The notes beneath the pieces were generated by a model. It made no database searches, was not told the origin of the DNA, and worked only from the letters and a program-made list of their open reading frames with translations. The position numbers and the translations under genes are program-made. Shown in pieces: positions 42,844 through 50,667 of a stretch of 64,000 bases of DNA; position 1 is the first letter of the stretch; each line of letters starts with the position of its first letter. Origin of the DNA: Caulobacter ginsengisoli (GTDB lineage Bacteria; Pseudomonadota; Alphaproteobacteria; Caulobacterales; Caulobacteraceae); assembly GCF_030814835.1 (NCBI RefSeq), contig NZ_JAUSVS010000002.1, positions 744,001-808,000 on the forward strand. The letters are read 5' to 3'.

Positions 42844-44136
42844 TCAATCCCGCTCGCGGGCGCCGCTCTTCAGGGCCCGGCCGGTCTGCACCGCCTCGCG
42901 GCCGAAGCGGGCCCGCAGCGCATCGACGGCCTTTTCGCTGGAGAGCACCCGGGTCTCCTTGCCGGCGAAGAAGTCCCCCTCGCCGGAGCCGGCGGGGCTG
43001 AAATCGCTGAGGCCCGCCCCGATCAGCCGGTAGCTGCGCCCGGCCGGCTCGGCGTGAAGCAGTTCGCGGGCGACGTCGAACAGGGTGCGGGCGGTCTGGA
43101 TGGGGGAGTCCAGGGTGCGGCGGCGGGTGATGATCTTGAAGTCGGGGGTGCGCAGTTTCAGGCTGGCCACCCGGCCGCAGATGTCCTCGGCGCGCAGCTG
43201 GCGGGCGACCTTCTCGCAGAGGGGCCAGAGCCGATCTTCAAGGTCTTCCAAGGCCTTGAGGTCGGTATTGAAGGTGGTTTCGGCGCTGATGGTCTTGCGG
43301 ACCTGGTCGGGATTGACCACCCGCGCATCCTGGCCGTGGGCCAGTCGGTGCAGGCGAAGGCCGTTGTCGCCGAACCGGTTGGCGAGATCCCGCTGGTCGG
43401 CCCGCGCCAGGTCGCCGACGGTGCGGAAGCCCGCGCTCTCCAGCGCCGCGACCATGGCCGGTCCGACGCCGGGCAGGATGCCCACCGGCTTGGTCGCCAG
43501 GAAGGTCGGGGCCTCCTGGCCCAGGACCGAGAAGCCGCGCGGCTTGTCCAGGTCCGAGGCGATCTTGGCTAGGAACTTGTTGGGGGCCAGGCCGATGGAG
43601 ACGGTGATGCCGACGTCCGCCTCGATATCGGCTTGAAGTTTGGCCAGGGTCACCGCCGGCGGGGCGCTGTGCAGCCGTTCGGTGCCCGCGAGGTCCATCC
43701 AGGCCTCGTCCAGCGACAGCGGCTGCACCAGCGGGGTCAGGTCGCGCATCTTGGCCATGATCCGGCGGCTCTCGGCGCGGTATTTCGAGAAGTCCGGCGG
43801 CAGGATGACCGCCTGCGGGCACAGCTTGCGGGCCTTGAACATCGGCATGGCCGAGCGCACCCCGCTCATCCGGGCGATATAGCAGCAGGTGGTCACCACC
43901 CCCCGCACCCCGCCGCCGATGATCAGCGCCTCGTCGCGCAGCTCGGGCCGGTCGCGCTTCTCCACCGAGGCGTAGAAGGCGTCGCAGTCCATATGGGCCA
44001 TGGAGAGGCTGGCCAGCTCCTCGTGCGCGACCAGCCGGGGCGAACCGCAGCTGGGACAGCGCCGTGAGGCCGGCCGCTCGGGCCCGGTCCAGAAGCAGTC
44101 CCTGCAGAGGGCCTTCAATCCAGCGGCCACAGCCAT
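42844..44136 (-). CDS. dinB: DNA polymerase IV (Y family) with N-terminal Cys4 ribbon
   Basis: Translesion polymerase, 430 aa. The catalytic core begins at about residue 45. Metal-binding acidic residues are D50 (HMDCDAFYASVE) and D143-E144 (SLDEAW). HhH elements (GILPGVGPAMVAALESAGFRTVGDLARAD) and the little-finger domain follow. Ahead of the core, C11-x2-C14 and C27-x2-C30 (LCRDC, RRCPSCG) form a likely zinc ribbon, absent from E. coli Pol IV. It lacks a recognisable clamp-binding tail at the C-terminus. The ATG lies 22 bp inside the ROK gene. Confidence 0.92.
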   Translation of the reverse strand: MAVAAGLKALCRDCFWTGPERPASRRCPSCGSPRLVAHEELASLSMAHMDCDAFYASVEKRDRPELRDEALIIGGGVRGVVTTCCYIARMSGVRSAMPMFKARKLCPQAVILPPDFSKYRAESRRIMAKMRDLTPLVQPLSLDEAWMDLAGTERLHSAPPAVTLAKLQADIEADVGITVSIGLAPNKFLAKIASDLDKPRGFSVLGQEAPTFLATKPVGILPGVGPAMVAALESAGFRTVGDLARADQRDLANRFGDNGLRLHRLAHGQDARVVNPDQVRKTISAETTFNTDLKALEDLEDRLWPLCEKVARQLRAEDICGRVASLKLRTPDFKIITRRRTLDSPIQTARTLFDVARELLHAEPAGRSYRLIGAGLSDFSPAGSGEGDFFAGKETRVLSSEKAVDALRARFGREAVQTGRALKSGARERD

Positions 44137-45017
44137 GCCGCCCCCCGAACCCCCGAGGAATCGCCGTGCATCGCCTGGACGATCGGCGTCTCGAAGACGT
44201 CGGAGAACAGCCAGGGCCGGATGGCGTCCGGCAGGCGGTCGTAGAGCTCGGCGGTGTTGGACATGCCGCCGCCCAGCACGATGGCGTCGGGGTCGATGAA
44301 GTCGCACATCACCGCCAAACCCCGGCCCAGGCGGTCGATATAGCCGTCCAGCGCCTGTGCGGCCGGGATCTCGCCGGCCCGGGCGGCGGCGACGATGGCG
44401 TCGCCGGTGAGTTTCAGGCCGCTCAGCCGCTCATAGTCTTCGCAGAAGCCGGTGCCGGAGGTCCAGGTTTCCAGGCAGTCGAACCGGCCGCACCAGCACT
44501 GGTGGGCGCGGTATTCCTCGGGAGTCGGCCAGGGCAGGGGGGTGTGGCCCCATTCGCCGGCGACGCCGTTGGCGCCCATGATCGTGCGGCCGTCCACCAC
44601 CACCCCGCCGCCGCAGCCGGTGCCCAGGATGGCCCCGAACACCACCCGCTTGCCGGCGGCGGCGCCGTCGCTGGCCTCGGAGAGGGCAAAGCAGTTGGCG
44701 TCGTTCTCCAGCCGGATGGGCCGGTCCAGCACCCGCTCCAGGTCTTCCTTGAAGGGCCGCCCGTTCAACCAGACCGAATTGGCGCCCCGGATCAGGCCGG
44801 TGCTGGGCGAGATCGAACCGGGCATGCCCATGCCGACGCTGGCCAGGCGGGCGCTGGCCTTGCGTTCGGCCTCGGCGACCAGATCGCGCACCACCAGCAG
44901 GGCCTCGTCATAGTTTCCGGGATTGGGAACCCGCACCCGGGCGCGGAAGTCGCCGCGCTCGTCCAGGGCGGCGGCCTCGATCTTGGTGCCGCCGAAATCG
45001 ACGCCGATGCGGATCAT
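44115..45017 (-). CDS. ROK-family sugar kinase (fructokinase-like)
   Basis: 300 aa. The ATP-binding motif is GVDFGGTKIEAAAL at the N-terminus, with a second phosphate motif at GAILGTGCGGG. The catalytic aspartate is in ENDANCFAL. The ROK zinc signature is CWCGRFDCLET. Such enzymes phosphorylate fructose, glucose or N-acetyl sugars; Mak-like fructokinase is the closest guess. It overlaps the HAD gene by ATGA and the dinB start by 22 bp. Confidence 0.88.
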   Translation of the reverse strand: MIRIGVDFGGTKIEAAALDERGDFRARVRVPNPGNYDEALLVVRDLVAEAERKASARLASVGMGMPGSISPSTGLIRGANSVWLNGRPFKEDLERVLDRPIRLENDANCFALSEASDGAAAGKRVVFGAILGTGCGGGVVVDGRTIMGANGVAGEWGHTPLPWPTPEEYRAHQCWCGRFDCLETWTSGTGFCEDYERLSGLKLTGDAIVAAARAGEIPAAQALDGYIDRLGRGLAVMCDFIDPDAIVLGGGMSNTAELYDRLPDAIRPWLFSDVFETPIVQAMHGDSSGVRGAAWLWPLD

Positions 45018-45655
45018 CGCCAGACCGCCGCCTCGATGGCGGGCTTGAGATCGGCCCAGTCGTCATGACGCGGATGCCGCTCGGGGGCCTGGGGTGCGAG
45101 TGGGCGGAGCCGCGGATCGGCCACCGTCTGGAAGCGCAGCACCCTTGGAGCCGATTCGGCCGCCGATTCGAGATTGGGCAGCAGGTCGTCGATAAAGGCT
45201 ACCGGGCCGCTGGTCAGCCCGGCCAGCTGGGCGATGATCGGGCCTTTGACGCCGCTGTTGAGGATCATCGGAAAGTCGAACCCGTGCCGGGCCAGCCAGC
45301 CGGTGCGCGATTCACGCCCACAGTCGGGGGCGTTGGTCAGGATCACCACCCCGGCCCGCTGCGACAGATCGGCCAGGGCGTCGGCGGCCCCCGCGACCGG
45401 CTCCAGATCGTCGGCTCCGTCTCGGAAGAAAGCGTCGAACAGGGCCCGGCCGGTAACGATATCCAGGTGCTCGGCCTCGCCTGGCCGGTAGAGATTCTGG
45501 AAGAGGGCGAAGCGGTCGATTCGCATCTCATAGCCCTGCCGCCGGATGAACCGCTCGAAGCCGGCCATGAACAGGGCCAGCACTTCGTCGACATCGACGA
45601 TGAGCAGGGGCGCCGATGGGCTGACGATCAGGTCCTGGGGAAGGCTAAGAGACAA
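45014..45655 (-). CDS. HAD-superfamily hydrolase
   Basis: 213 aa. Motif I is LIVDVDEVLA (D21/D23), with VVILTNAP as motif II and AFIDDLLPNLESA as motif IV. A small helical cap lies between residues 30 and 85. The substrate is unknown, probably a phosphorylated sugar or similar given the coupled ROK kinase. The only start that keeps motif I far enough in is TTG 45655, without a good ribosome binding site; a leaderless or CTG start is possible. Divergent from divK. Confidence 0.78.
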   Translation of the reverse strand: MSLSLPQDLIVSPSAPLLIVDVDEVLALFMAGFERFIRRQGYEMRIDRFALFQNLYRPGEAEHLDIVTGRALFDAFFRDGADDLEPVAGAADALADLSQRAGVVILTNAPDCGRESRTGWLARHGFDFPMILNSGVKGPIIAQLAGLTSGPVAFIDDLLPNLESAAESAPRVLRFQTVADPRLRPLAPQAPERHPRHDDWADLKPAIEAAVWR

Positions 45656-45657
45656 GA

Positions 45658-45672
45658 TTAGCTCAGGCTTAA
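45658..45672. promoter_or_regulatory. CtrA box upstream of divK
   Basis: TTAG-CTCAGGC-TTAA matches the CtrA consensus TTAA-N7-TTAA in 7 of 8 defined bases. It lies 80 bp upstream of divK and 3 bp upstream of the divergent HAD start. divK is a known CtrA-activated gene in C. crescentus, which supports the site. Confidence 0.55.
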
Positions 45673-45751
45673 GGATATCCGTGTGATTACGGACTCTGAC
45701 ACCGAGGGCGAGTCCTTTTGCCGGGCAGTGTCGGGTTTAGGTCGGGACGGC

Positions 45752-46117
45752 ATGGCCAAGAAGGTCCTCATCGTCGAGGATAACGAGCTCAATATGAAGC
45801 TCTTTCACGACCTGCTCGACGCGCAAGGGTACGAGACCCTGCAGACGCGTGAGGGGCTGTCGGCCCTGGCGCTTGCCCGCGAGCACAAGCCGGACCTGAT
45901 CCTGATGGATATCCAGCTGCCCGAGATATCGGGCCTGGAGGTCACCAAGTGGCTGAAGGAGGACGACGAGCTCTCCCATATCCCGGTGGTGGCGGTGACC
46001 GCCTTCGCCATGAAGGGCGATGAGGAGCGGATTCGCGAGGGCGGTTGCGAGGCTTATATTTCCAAACCGATCTCGGTTGCGCACTTCCTTGAAACCATTC
46101 GCCGGTTACTGGACTAG
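45752..46117 (+). CDS. divK: single-domain response regulator DivK
   Basis: 121 aa receiver-only protein. Phosphoacceptor D53 ([10 protein letters not shown]), acidic pair E9/D10, and the switch residues T (VAVTAF) and K (YISKPI) are intact. In Caulobacter, DivK is phosphorylated by DivJ and dephosphorylated by PleC, and acts through DivL/CckA to lower CtrA activity. ATG 45752 is the homologous start. pleD follows after 3 bp. Confidence 0.95.
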   Translation: MAKKVLIVEDNELNMKLFHDLLDAQGYETLQTREGLSALALAREHKPDLILMDIQLPEISGLEVTKWLKEDDELSHIPVVAVTAFAMKGDEERIREGGCEAYISKPISVAHFLETIRRLLD

Positions 46118-46120
46118 GCC

Positions 46121-47485
46121 ATGAGCGCACGCATCCTGGTCGTCGACGATATCGAAGCCAACGTCCGCCTGCTCGAGGCGCGCCTGGCCGCCGAATATTA
46201 TGAGGTGCTGACCGCCAACGACGGCCCTAGCGCCCTGGCCATTGCCGCCGCCGAGCTGCCCGACATCATCCTGCTGGACGTGATGATGCCCGGCATGGAC
46301 GGGTTCGAGGTCTGCCGCCGGCTGAAGAGCGACGAGATCACCCGCCACATCCCGGTGGTGCTGGTCACCGCCCTGGACGGCCGCTCCGACCGCATCGCCG
46401 GCCTGGAAGCGGGCGCCGACGAATTCCTGACCAAGCCCATCGACGACGTCATGCTGTTCGCCCGGGTGCGCAGTCTGACCCGGCTGAAGGTCATCATCGA
46501 CGAACTGCGCCAGCGCGAGGCCTCGGGCCGGCGCATGGGCGTCATCGCCGGCGCCGCCTCGCGCCTGGGCGGCTCGGGCGGCCGCATCCTCATCGTCGAC
46601 GACAACGAGCGCCAGGCGGCGCGGGTCAGCGCCGAACTGGCCGTCGAGCACCGCCCCGTGGTCGAAACCGAGGCGGACAAGGCCCTGGCGACCGCCAGAG
46701 GCCCGGTCGACCTGATCATCGTCAACGCCACCGCCCGCGACTTCGACGGCCTGCGCTTCTGCGCCGCCATCCGCTCGGACGAGGTGACCCGCCACCTGCC
46801 CATCCTGGCCATCATCGATCCGGACGAGCGCTCGCGGCTGGTCAAGGCGCTGGACATCGGCGTCAATGACATCCTGACCAAGCCGATCGACCCCCAGGAG
46901 CTGGCCGCCCGCACCCGCACCCAGATCAAGCGCAAGCGCTATTCCGACTTCCTGCGCGACAGCCTGGACCACAGCCTGGAACTGGCCGTCACCGACCAGC
47001 TGACCGGCCTGCATAACCGCCGCTACATGGAAGGCCAGCTGGGCGCGCTGGTGAACCGGGCGGTGATGGGGGGCGATCCGGTCGCCGCCCTGATGATCGA
47101 CATCGACCACTTCAAGAAGATCAACGACGGCTACGGCCACGACGTCGGCGACGAGGTGCTGCGCGAGTTCGCCGTGCGCCTGGCCTCCAACGTGAGGGCC
47201 ATAGACCTGCCCTGCCGCTACGGCGGGGAAGAGTTCACCGTCATCATGCCCGACACCCGCCTGGCCGACGCCCAGCGCATCGCCGAGCGCATCCGCCTGC
47301 ATGTGGCCGGCTCGCCCTTCCGGGTGGCCGGCGAGGGCGACCAGCTGACCGTCACCATCTCCATCGGGGTGGCGGCGACCCGCGGCAACGGCGATTCGCC
47401 CGAGAGCCTGCTCAAGCGGGCCGATGAGGCCGTCTATGAGGCCAAGGCCGCCGGCCGCAACCGGGTCATCGCCAAGGCCGCCTGA
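46121..47485 (+). CDS. pleD: diguanylate cyclase response regulator PleD
   Basis: 454 aa, REC-REC'-GGDEF. The first receiver has phosphoacceptor D53. The second receiver (about 155-270) has lost it (IIVNATARD) and serves as a dimer adaptor. The cyclase active site is GGEEF (368-372) and the inhibitory site is RAID (R359/D362), the same numbering as in C. crescentus. It makes c-di-GMP at the stalked pole and drives flagellum shedding and stalk growth. Co-transcribed with divK. Confidence 0.97.
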   Translation: MSARILVVDDIEANVRLLEARLAAEYYEVLTANDGPSALAIAAAELPDIILLDVMMPGMDGFEVCRRLKSDEITRHIPVVLVTALDGRSDRIAGLEAGADEFLTKPIDDVMLFARVRSLTRLKVIIDELRQREASGRRMGVIAGAASRLGGSGGRILIVDDNERQAARVSAELAVEHRPVVETEADKALATARGPVDLIIVNATARDFDGLRFCAAIRSDEVTRHLPILAIIDPDERSRLVKALDIGVNDILTKPIDPQELAARTRTQIKRKRYSDFLRDSLDHSLELAVTDQLTGLHNRRYMEGQLGALVNRAVMGGDPVAALMIDIDHFKKINDGYGHDVGDEVLREFAVRLASNVRAIDLPCRYGGEEFTVIMPDTRLADAQRIAERIRLHVAGSPFRVAGEGDQLTVTISIGVAATRGNGDSPESLLKRADEAVYEAKAAGRNRVIAKAA

Positions 47486-47614
47486 CCATCGGACGGGCCT
47501 GCTGTCCCCAGTTTCGGGGATTGCTCTGCATCGTGACAGTTGCCCGGCCGCCGGAAGCGAGGCATGTCTCGGGCGTCGGGATCAACCTTGTCGTGTCGCA
47601 TCGGGGGAAGTTGG

Positions 47615-48061
47615 GTGAACTACAGAATATGGTCAGCCCGCGCCGCGGTCTGTTTCGGCCCCCTGGTCGTCGCCCAGGTCGTGGCCCGCAACTGGGGCGC
47701 CTGGGAACCCTGGGCCTACTGGGTCGACGACATGGTGGCCGCGGCGCTGCTGATCGCCGGCGGCGCCTTCGCCATGGCCGCCGACACCACCACCAATTCG
47801 CGCGCCCTGACCGGGGCCTGGGGCTTCACCCTGGCCACCCTGTGGGTCTCGATGATCCGCATGATGGAAACCACCGCCATCGAGGCCCCGACGCCGATCT
47901 GGCTGATCACCCTGACGCTGATCCTGTTCCTGGGCTCGATCGCCGGCGGCGTGGGCAGCCTGCCCAGCAAGCGCGTGGCCGCCATAAGCAAGCCGGCGGC
48001 CAGGCCCAAGCCCCGCTCCAGCGGCGGCGGCAAGTCCCGCTCCAGGTCCAAGGCCAGCTAG
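47615..48061 (+). CDS. small membrane protein of unknown function
   Basis: 148 aa from GTG 47615, chosen because of a strong GGGGAAG ribosome binding site 5 nt upstream; the frame is open to 47540. There are three or four hydrophobic helices: ARAAVCFGPLVVAQVV, MVAAALLIAGGAFAMAA, GAWGFTLATLWVSMI and WLITLTLILFLGSIAGG. A basic Ser/Lys/Arg tail follows (about 125-148). No family recognised. It follows pleD by 129 bp and ends in a strong hairpin. Confidence 0.7.
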   Translation: MNYRIWSARAAVCFGPLVVAQVVARNWGAWEPWAYWVDDMVAAALLIAGGAFAMAADTTTNSRALTGAWGFTLATLWVSMIRMMETTAIEAPTPIWLITLTLILFLGSIAGGVGSLPSKRVAAISKPAARPKPRSSGGGKSRSRSKAS

Positions 48062-48076
48062 CGGTTCAAAACGCAA

Positions 48077-48101
48077 AACGCCCGGCCAGCGGCCGGGCGT
48101 T
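48077..48101. terminator. bidirectional terminator between the membrane-protein gene and rpmG
   Basis: Perfect 11-bp inverted repeat AACGCCCGGCC (48077-48087) / GGCCGGGCGTT (48091-48101), loop AGC. On the minus strand it is followed by TTTTGCGTTTT, so it best serves rpmG; on the plus strand the 3' side is TCGCTT, weaker. Confidence 0.75.
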
Positions 48102-48127
48102 CGCTTAGGCGCGAGATGACTCGCTGC

Positions 48128-48295
48128 CTATTTGATCTTGCCTTCGCGGAAATCCACGTGCTTGCGGATGACCGGATCGTACTTCTTCAGCACCATCTTT
48201 TCGGTCTTGGTGCGGGCGTTCTTCTTGGTGACATAGAAGAAGCCGGTGTCCGCCGTCGAGTTCAGGCGGATCTTGATGGAAGCCGGTTTGGCCAT
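48128..48295 (-). CDS. rpmG: 50S ribosomal protein bL33
   Basis: 55 aa. Reads [20 protein letters not shown], continues with [20 protein letters not shown] and ends FREGKIK. The usual zinc cysteines are absent (C- form), as is common in proteobacteria. It has a good promoter candidate 61 bp upstream and a terminator 27 bp downstream, so it is a single-gene unit. Confidence 0.96.
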   Translation of the reverse strand: MAKPASIKIRLNSTADTGFFYVTKKNARTKTEKMVLKKYDPVIRKHVDFREGKIK

Positions 48296-48355
48296 GGGTC
48301 GAATCCTCGGGCGTGCAACGGTCCGCCCGGAAGGCGGGAAATCTGAGAGCGGCGG

Positions 48356-48383
48356 AACATACTGATCGCGGGCGCGAAGTCAA
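48356..48383 (-). promoter_or_regulatory. candidate rpmG promoter
   Basis: On the minus strand, TTGACT (48383-48378), a 16-nt spacer and TATGTT (48361-48356), about 61 bp before the rpmG start. The -35 matches the consensus in 5 of 6 bases and the -10 in 4 of 6. Confidence 0.5.
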
Positions 48384-48470
48384 TGCGCTCACGACGCCGC
48401 CGTTGGCTTGCCGCCAGGATGGGCTTGGATCAAAGTCAGGGCAGTAACCGGGGGGAAGGCGCCCAGCTTC

Positions 48471-49235
48471 ATGAACACCACCGTCAGGCCCTTGGCCCGC
48501 CTCCTGATCGCCCTGGTCCTGACCGCCGTTGTGTCCAGCGCGGCCTCGCAGCCAGCGCCCAGCATGCGCACCGTCCTCGGACCGGTTTATTCGGCGGCGA
48601 AGCTGCGCGCTATGCCGCTGCTGGGTGTGACCCTGCGCATGCCATTGGCTGAGGCTGAGAAGGTCCTGGCCGCTCAGGGCGTCGAAAAGCGTTACGATCA
48701 TCCCCACCACTACGACAACGGCTCGGCCAACGATGGCGAGGAAGTCTTCTTCGCCACCGGTAAGATCGTGACCGTCACCTATTTCGACCTGGACGGCCGG
48801 CGCATCGTCAGCGGTGTCAGCTACATGCAGGACGTCGCGAAGAACGACCCCCGCAGCGCCGAGGACTGGCGGCGTGAGCTGACCGCCCAGTTCGGCAAAC
48901 CATCACGCTGGCTGCAGTGGATTGGCCGCGACGGCAAAATCTCTGACCGGATGACCTTCGTCGCCTCGCCGGCTCTGCGGGACGAGGAGTATGCGGTCAA
49001 CAAAGTCTGGTCCTGCTCCGCCGGCTGGGCCTGCGACCGGGTCAGGGATGGGACCGACTGCCGGAAGGTCATCGACGCGGCGCGCGAGCCTGTTCTCAGC
49101 CTGGCCTTCGACGCCGGCGGCATTCACTACAATCTCGACGACTACGACCTGAACTACCGTTCGCTGATGCGCACCAAGGCCTTCCGAGACCAGGACGTCT
49201 CCAAGACCTATTGCATCATTCCCTCGGTGCACTGA
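48471..49235 (+). CDS. secreted protein of unknown function
   Basis: 254 aa from ATG 48471, which gives a signal peptide (MNTTVRPLARLLIALVLTAV...SSAASQ). The mature part starts with a block LLGVTLRMPLAEAEKVLAAQGVEKRYD, reminiscent of small periplasmic domains that sense or bind peptides, and has four cysteines in the last third (WSCSAGWACDRVRDGTDC, and TYC near the end), probably disulfide-linked. No family recognised with confidence. Convergent with a Nudix gene. Confidence 0.65.
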   Translation: MNTTVRPLARLLIALVLTAVVSSAASQPAPSMRTVLGPVYSAAKLRAMPLLGVTLRMPLAEAEKVLAAQGVEKRYDHPHHYDNGSANDGEEVFFATGKIVTVTYFDLDGRRIVSGVSYMQDVAKNDPRSAEDWRRELTAQFGKPSRWLQWIGRDGKISDRMTFVASPALRDEEYAVNKVWSCSAGWACDRVRDGTDCRKVIDAAREPVLSLAFDAGGIHYNLDDYDLNYRSLMRTKAFRDQDVSKTYCIIPSVH

Positions 49236-49276
49236 GCCGCCTCTCCCCGGGGGGGCAGGCGGCTCGCGGGACGCCC

Positions 49277-49882
49277 TCAGATCAACGAGGTCAGCACGGG
49301 ATCGAACACCCGTCCCTCCGGGTGCTCCGCCAGGGGCGTGATCCTCGGTCGACCGCGCCGATAGGTGAACAGGAAGGGCGGCGCATCCTCCAGGAGTGAG
49401 TGCAGCACCGCCTCGGTCACATCGATGATCGGCAGCTTCAGCGCGTCCTCGAGCGGCCGAAAGGCCAGGTCCGACAGTTCCGGCGTGGCGGCCGGGACGC
49501 CCACCGCATGCTCGGCGTCGGTGACGAAGAAGCGGGCGTGGAAGCGGATGGGGCTCATGGTCGGGGTGATGGCCCGGGCCGCCAGCCGCAGCGGGGCGGC
49601 CGAGACGTCCAGGCCCGTCTCCTCCCAGGTTTCGCGCAGGGCGGCGGCGGCCAGGGCGTGGGCCAGGCCCGGCGAGGCGACCATCTTCTCCAGGCAGCCG
49701 GGGGCCAGGGGTGGGGCGTGGCCGCGATAGTCGGCGGGATCGACCTTGCCGCCCGGGAAGACGAAGACGTCGGGGGCGAAGCTGGACTTCTTCGGCCGCC
49801 GGCCCATCAGGACTTCCAGGCCCTTGGACGAGCGGCGCAGCAGCAGCAGGCTGGCGGCGTGCCTCGGTCGAACCGGCTTCAC
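49277..49882 (-). CDS. Nudix hydrolase, copy 2
   Basis: 201 aa. After RHAASLLLLRRSSKGLEVLMGRRP and VFPGGKVDPADY comes a Nudix box whose core is ALRETWEETGL. The GX5E part is degenerate on the Gly side (insert before LAHALAAAA). The substrate is unknown; long Nudix proteins of this form resemble CoA-diphosphatase relatives. GTG start 49882 overlaps the stop of the upstream Nudix gene (GTGA). The two are paralogues. Confidence 0.83.
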   Translation of the reverse strand: MKPVRPRHAASLLLLRRSSKGLEVLMGRRPKKSSFAPDVFVFPGGKVDPADYRGHAPPLAPGCLEKMVASPGLAHALAAAALRETWEETGLDVSAAPLRLAARAITPTMSPIRFHARFFVTDAEHAVGVPAATPELSDLAFRPLEDALKLPIIDVTEAVLHSLLEDAPPFLFTYRRGRPRITPLAEHPEGRVFDPVLTSLI

Positions 49883-50619
49883 AGATGCTCCAGCCGCCGG
49901 GCGCCGCGCAGGAAGCGCATGAAGGGGGCGGGGCGGCCGGGTTGCTTCAGCCGCTCGCCGACCTCCTGGACCACGAAGCGGGTGATGTTGGGCAGGTCCA
50001 GGGCGGCGGCCTCGTCCAGGTCGACCCAGGCGATCTCGTCCAGCTCGCCACAGTCGGGGCGGCGCTCCAGGCTGATCAGGTTCTCGGCCTCGGCCATGAA
50101 GAAGCGGGCGTCGAAGCGACGGGGGCGATAGGGCGGGGTGATGGCACGGGCCACGAACCGCACCGCCGACAGGTCGGGCAGGGCGCCGGCCTCCAGGAAC
50201 TCGCGCCAGGGCCCGGCGCCGGGACGCGGCTCGGCGGGCTTGGCCAGCAGCAGCCCGACCTCCTCGAAGGTCTCGCGGATGGCGGCCATGGCCAGGGCTC
50301 TGGGCAGCAGCGGGCTGGCGTGGCGGGCGGTCTGGGCCAGGCGCCGGGCGGTTTCGGCTTCAAGCTCGCCGGTCGCCGGGGCGGTGAAATCGTTCCGGTC
50401 GATGCGGCCGCCCGGGAACACCCATTTGGAGGGCATGAAGGCGTGGCCCTGAGCCCGGCGGCCCATCATCAGCCGCGGCTTGGGTCCATCGCGGCGGACA
50501 ATGATCAGGGTGGCGGCATGGCGCGGCCGGATCAGCCTGGCGCCGGCCTCGCGCATGGCGCCGTCGCTGCGCGGGTCGTAGTTGGGGTCCAGGATCGGAT
50601 CTGGCTTGGTCTCTGACAT
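49879..50619 (-). CDS. Nudix hydrolase, copy 1
   Basis: 246 aa from ATG 50619 (a TTG lies 6 nt further up). It shares with the next gene RPRHAATLIIVRRD, the MMGRRAQGHAFMPSKWVFPGGRIDRNDF block, and a Nudix core AIRETFEEVGLLL. A C-terminal half (SVRFVARAITPPYRPRRFDARFFMA) is also common to both. The pair is a tandem duplication with coupled translation. Substrate is unknown. Confidence 0.83.
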   Translation of the reverse strand: MSETKPDPILDPNYDPRSDGAMREAGARLIRPRHAATLIIVRRDGPKPRLMMGRRAQGHAFMPSKWVFPGGRIDRNDFTAPATGELEAETARRLAQTARHASPLLPRALAMAAIRETFEEVGLLLAKPAEPRPGAGPWREFLEAGALPDLSAVRFVARAITPPYRPRRFDARFFMAEAENLISLERRPDCGELDEIAWVDLDEAAALDLPNITRFVVQEVGERLKQPGRPAPFMRFLRGARRLEHL

Positions 50620-50667
50620 CGACAAAGCATAGGCCGCGCCGCCGGCGGCGCCAGCCGTGACGTGGCG

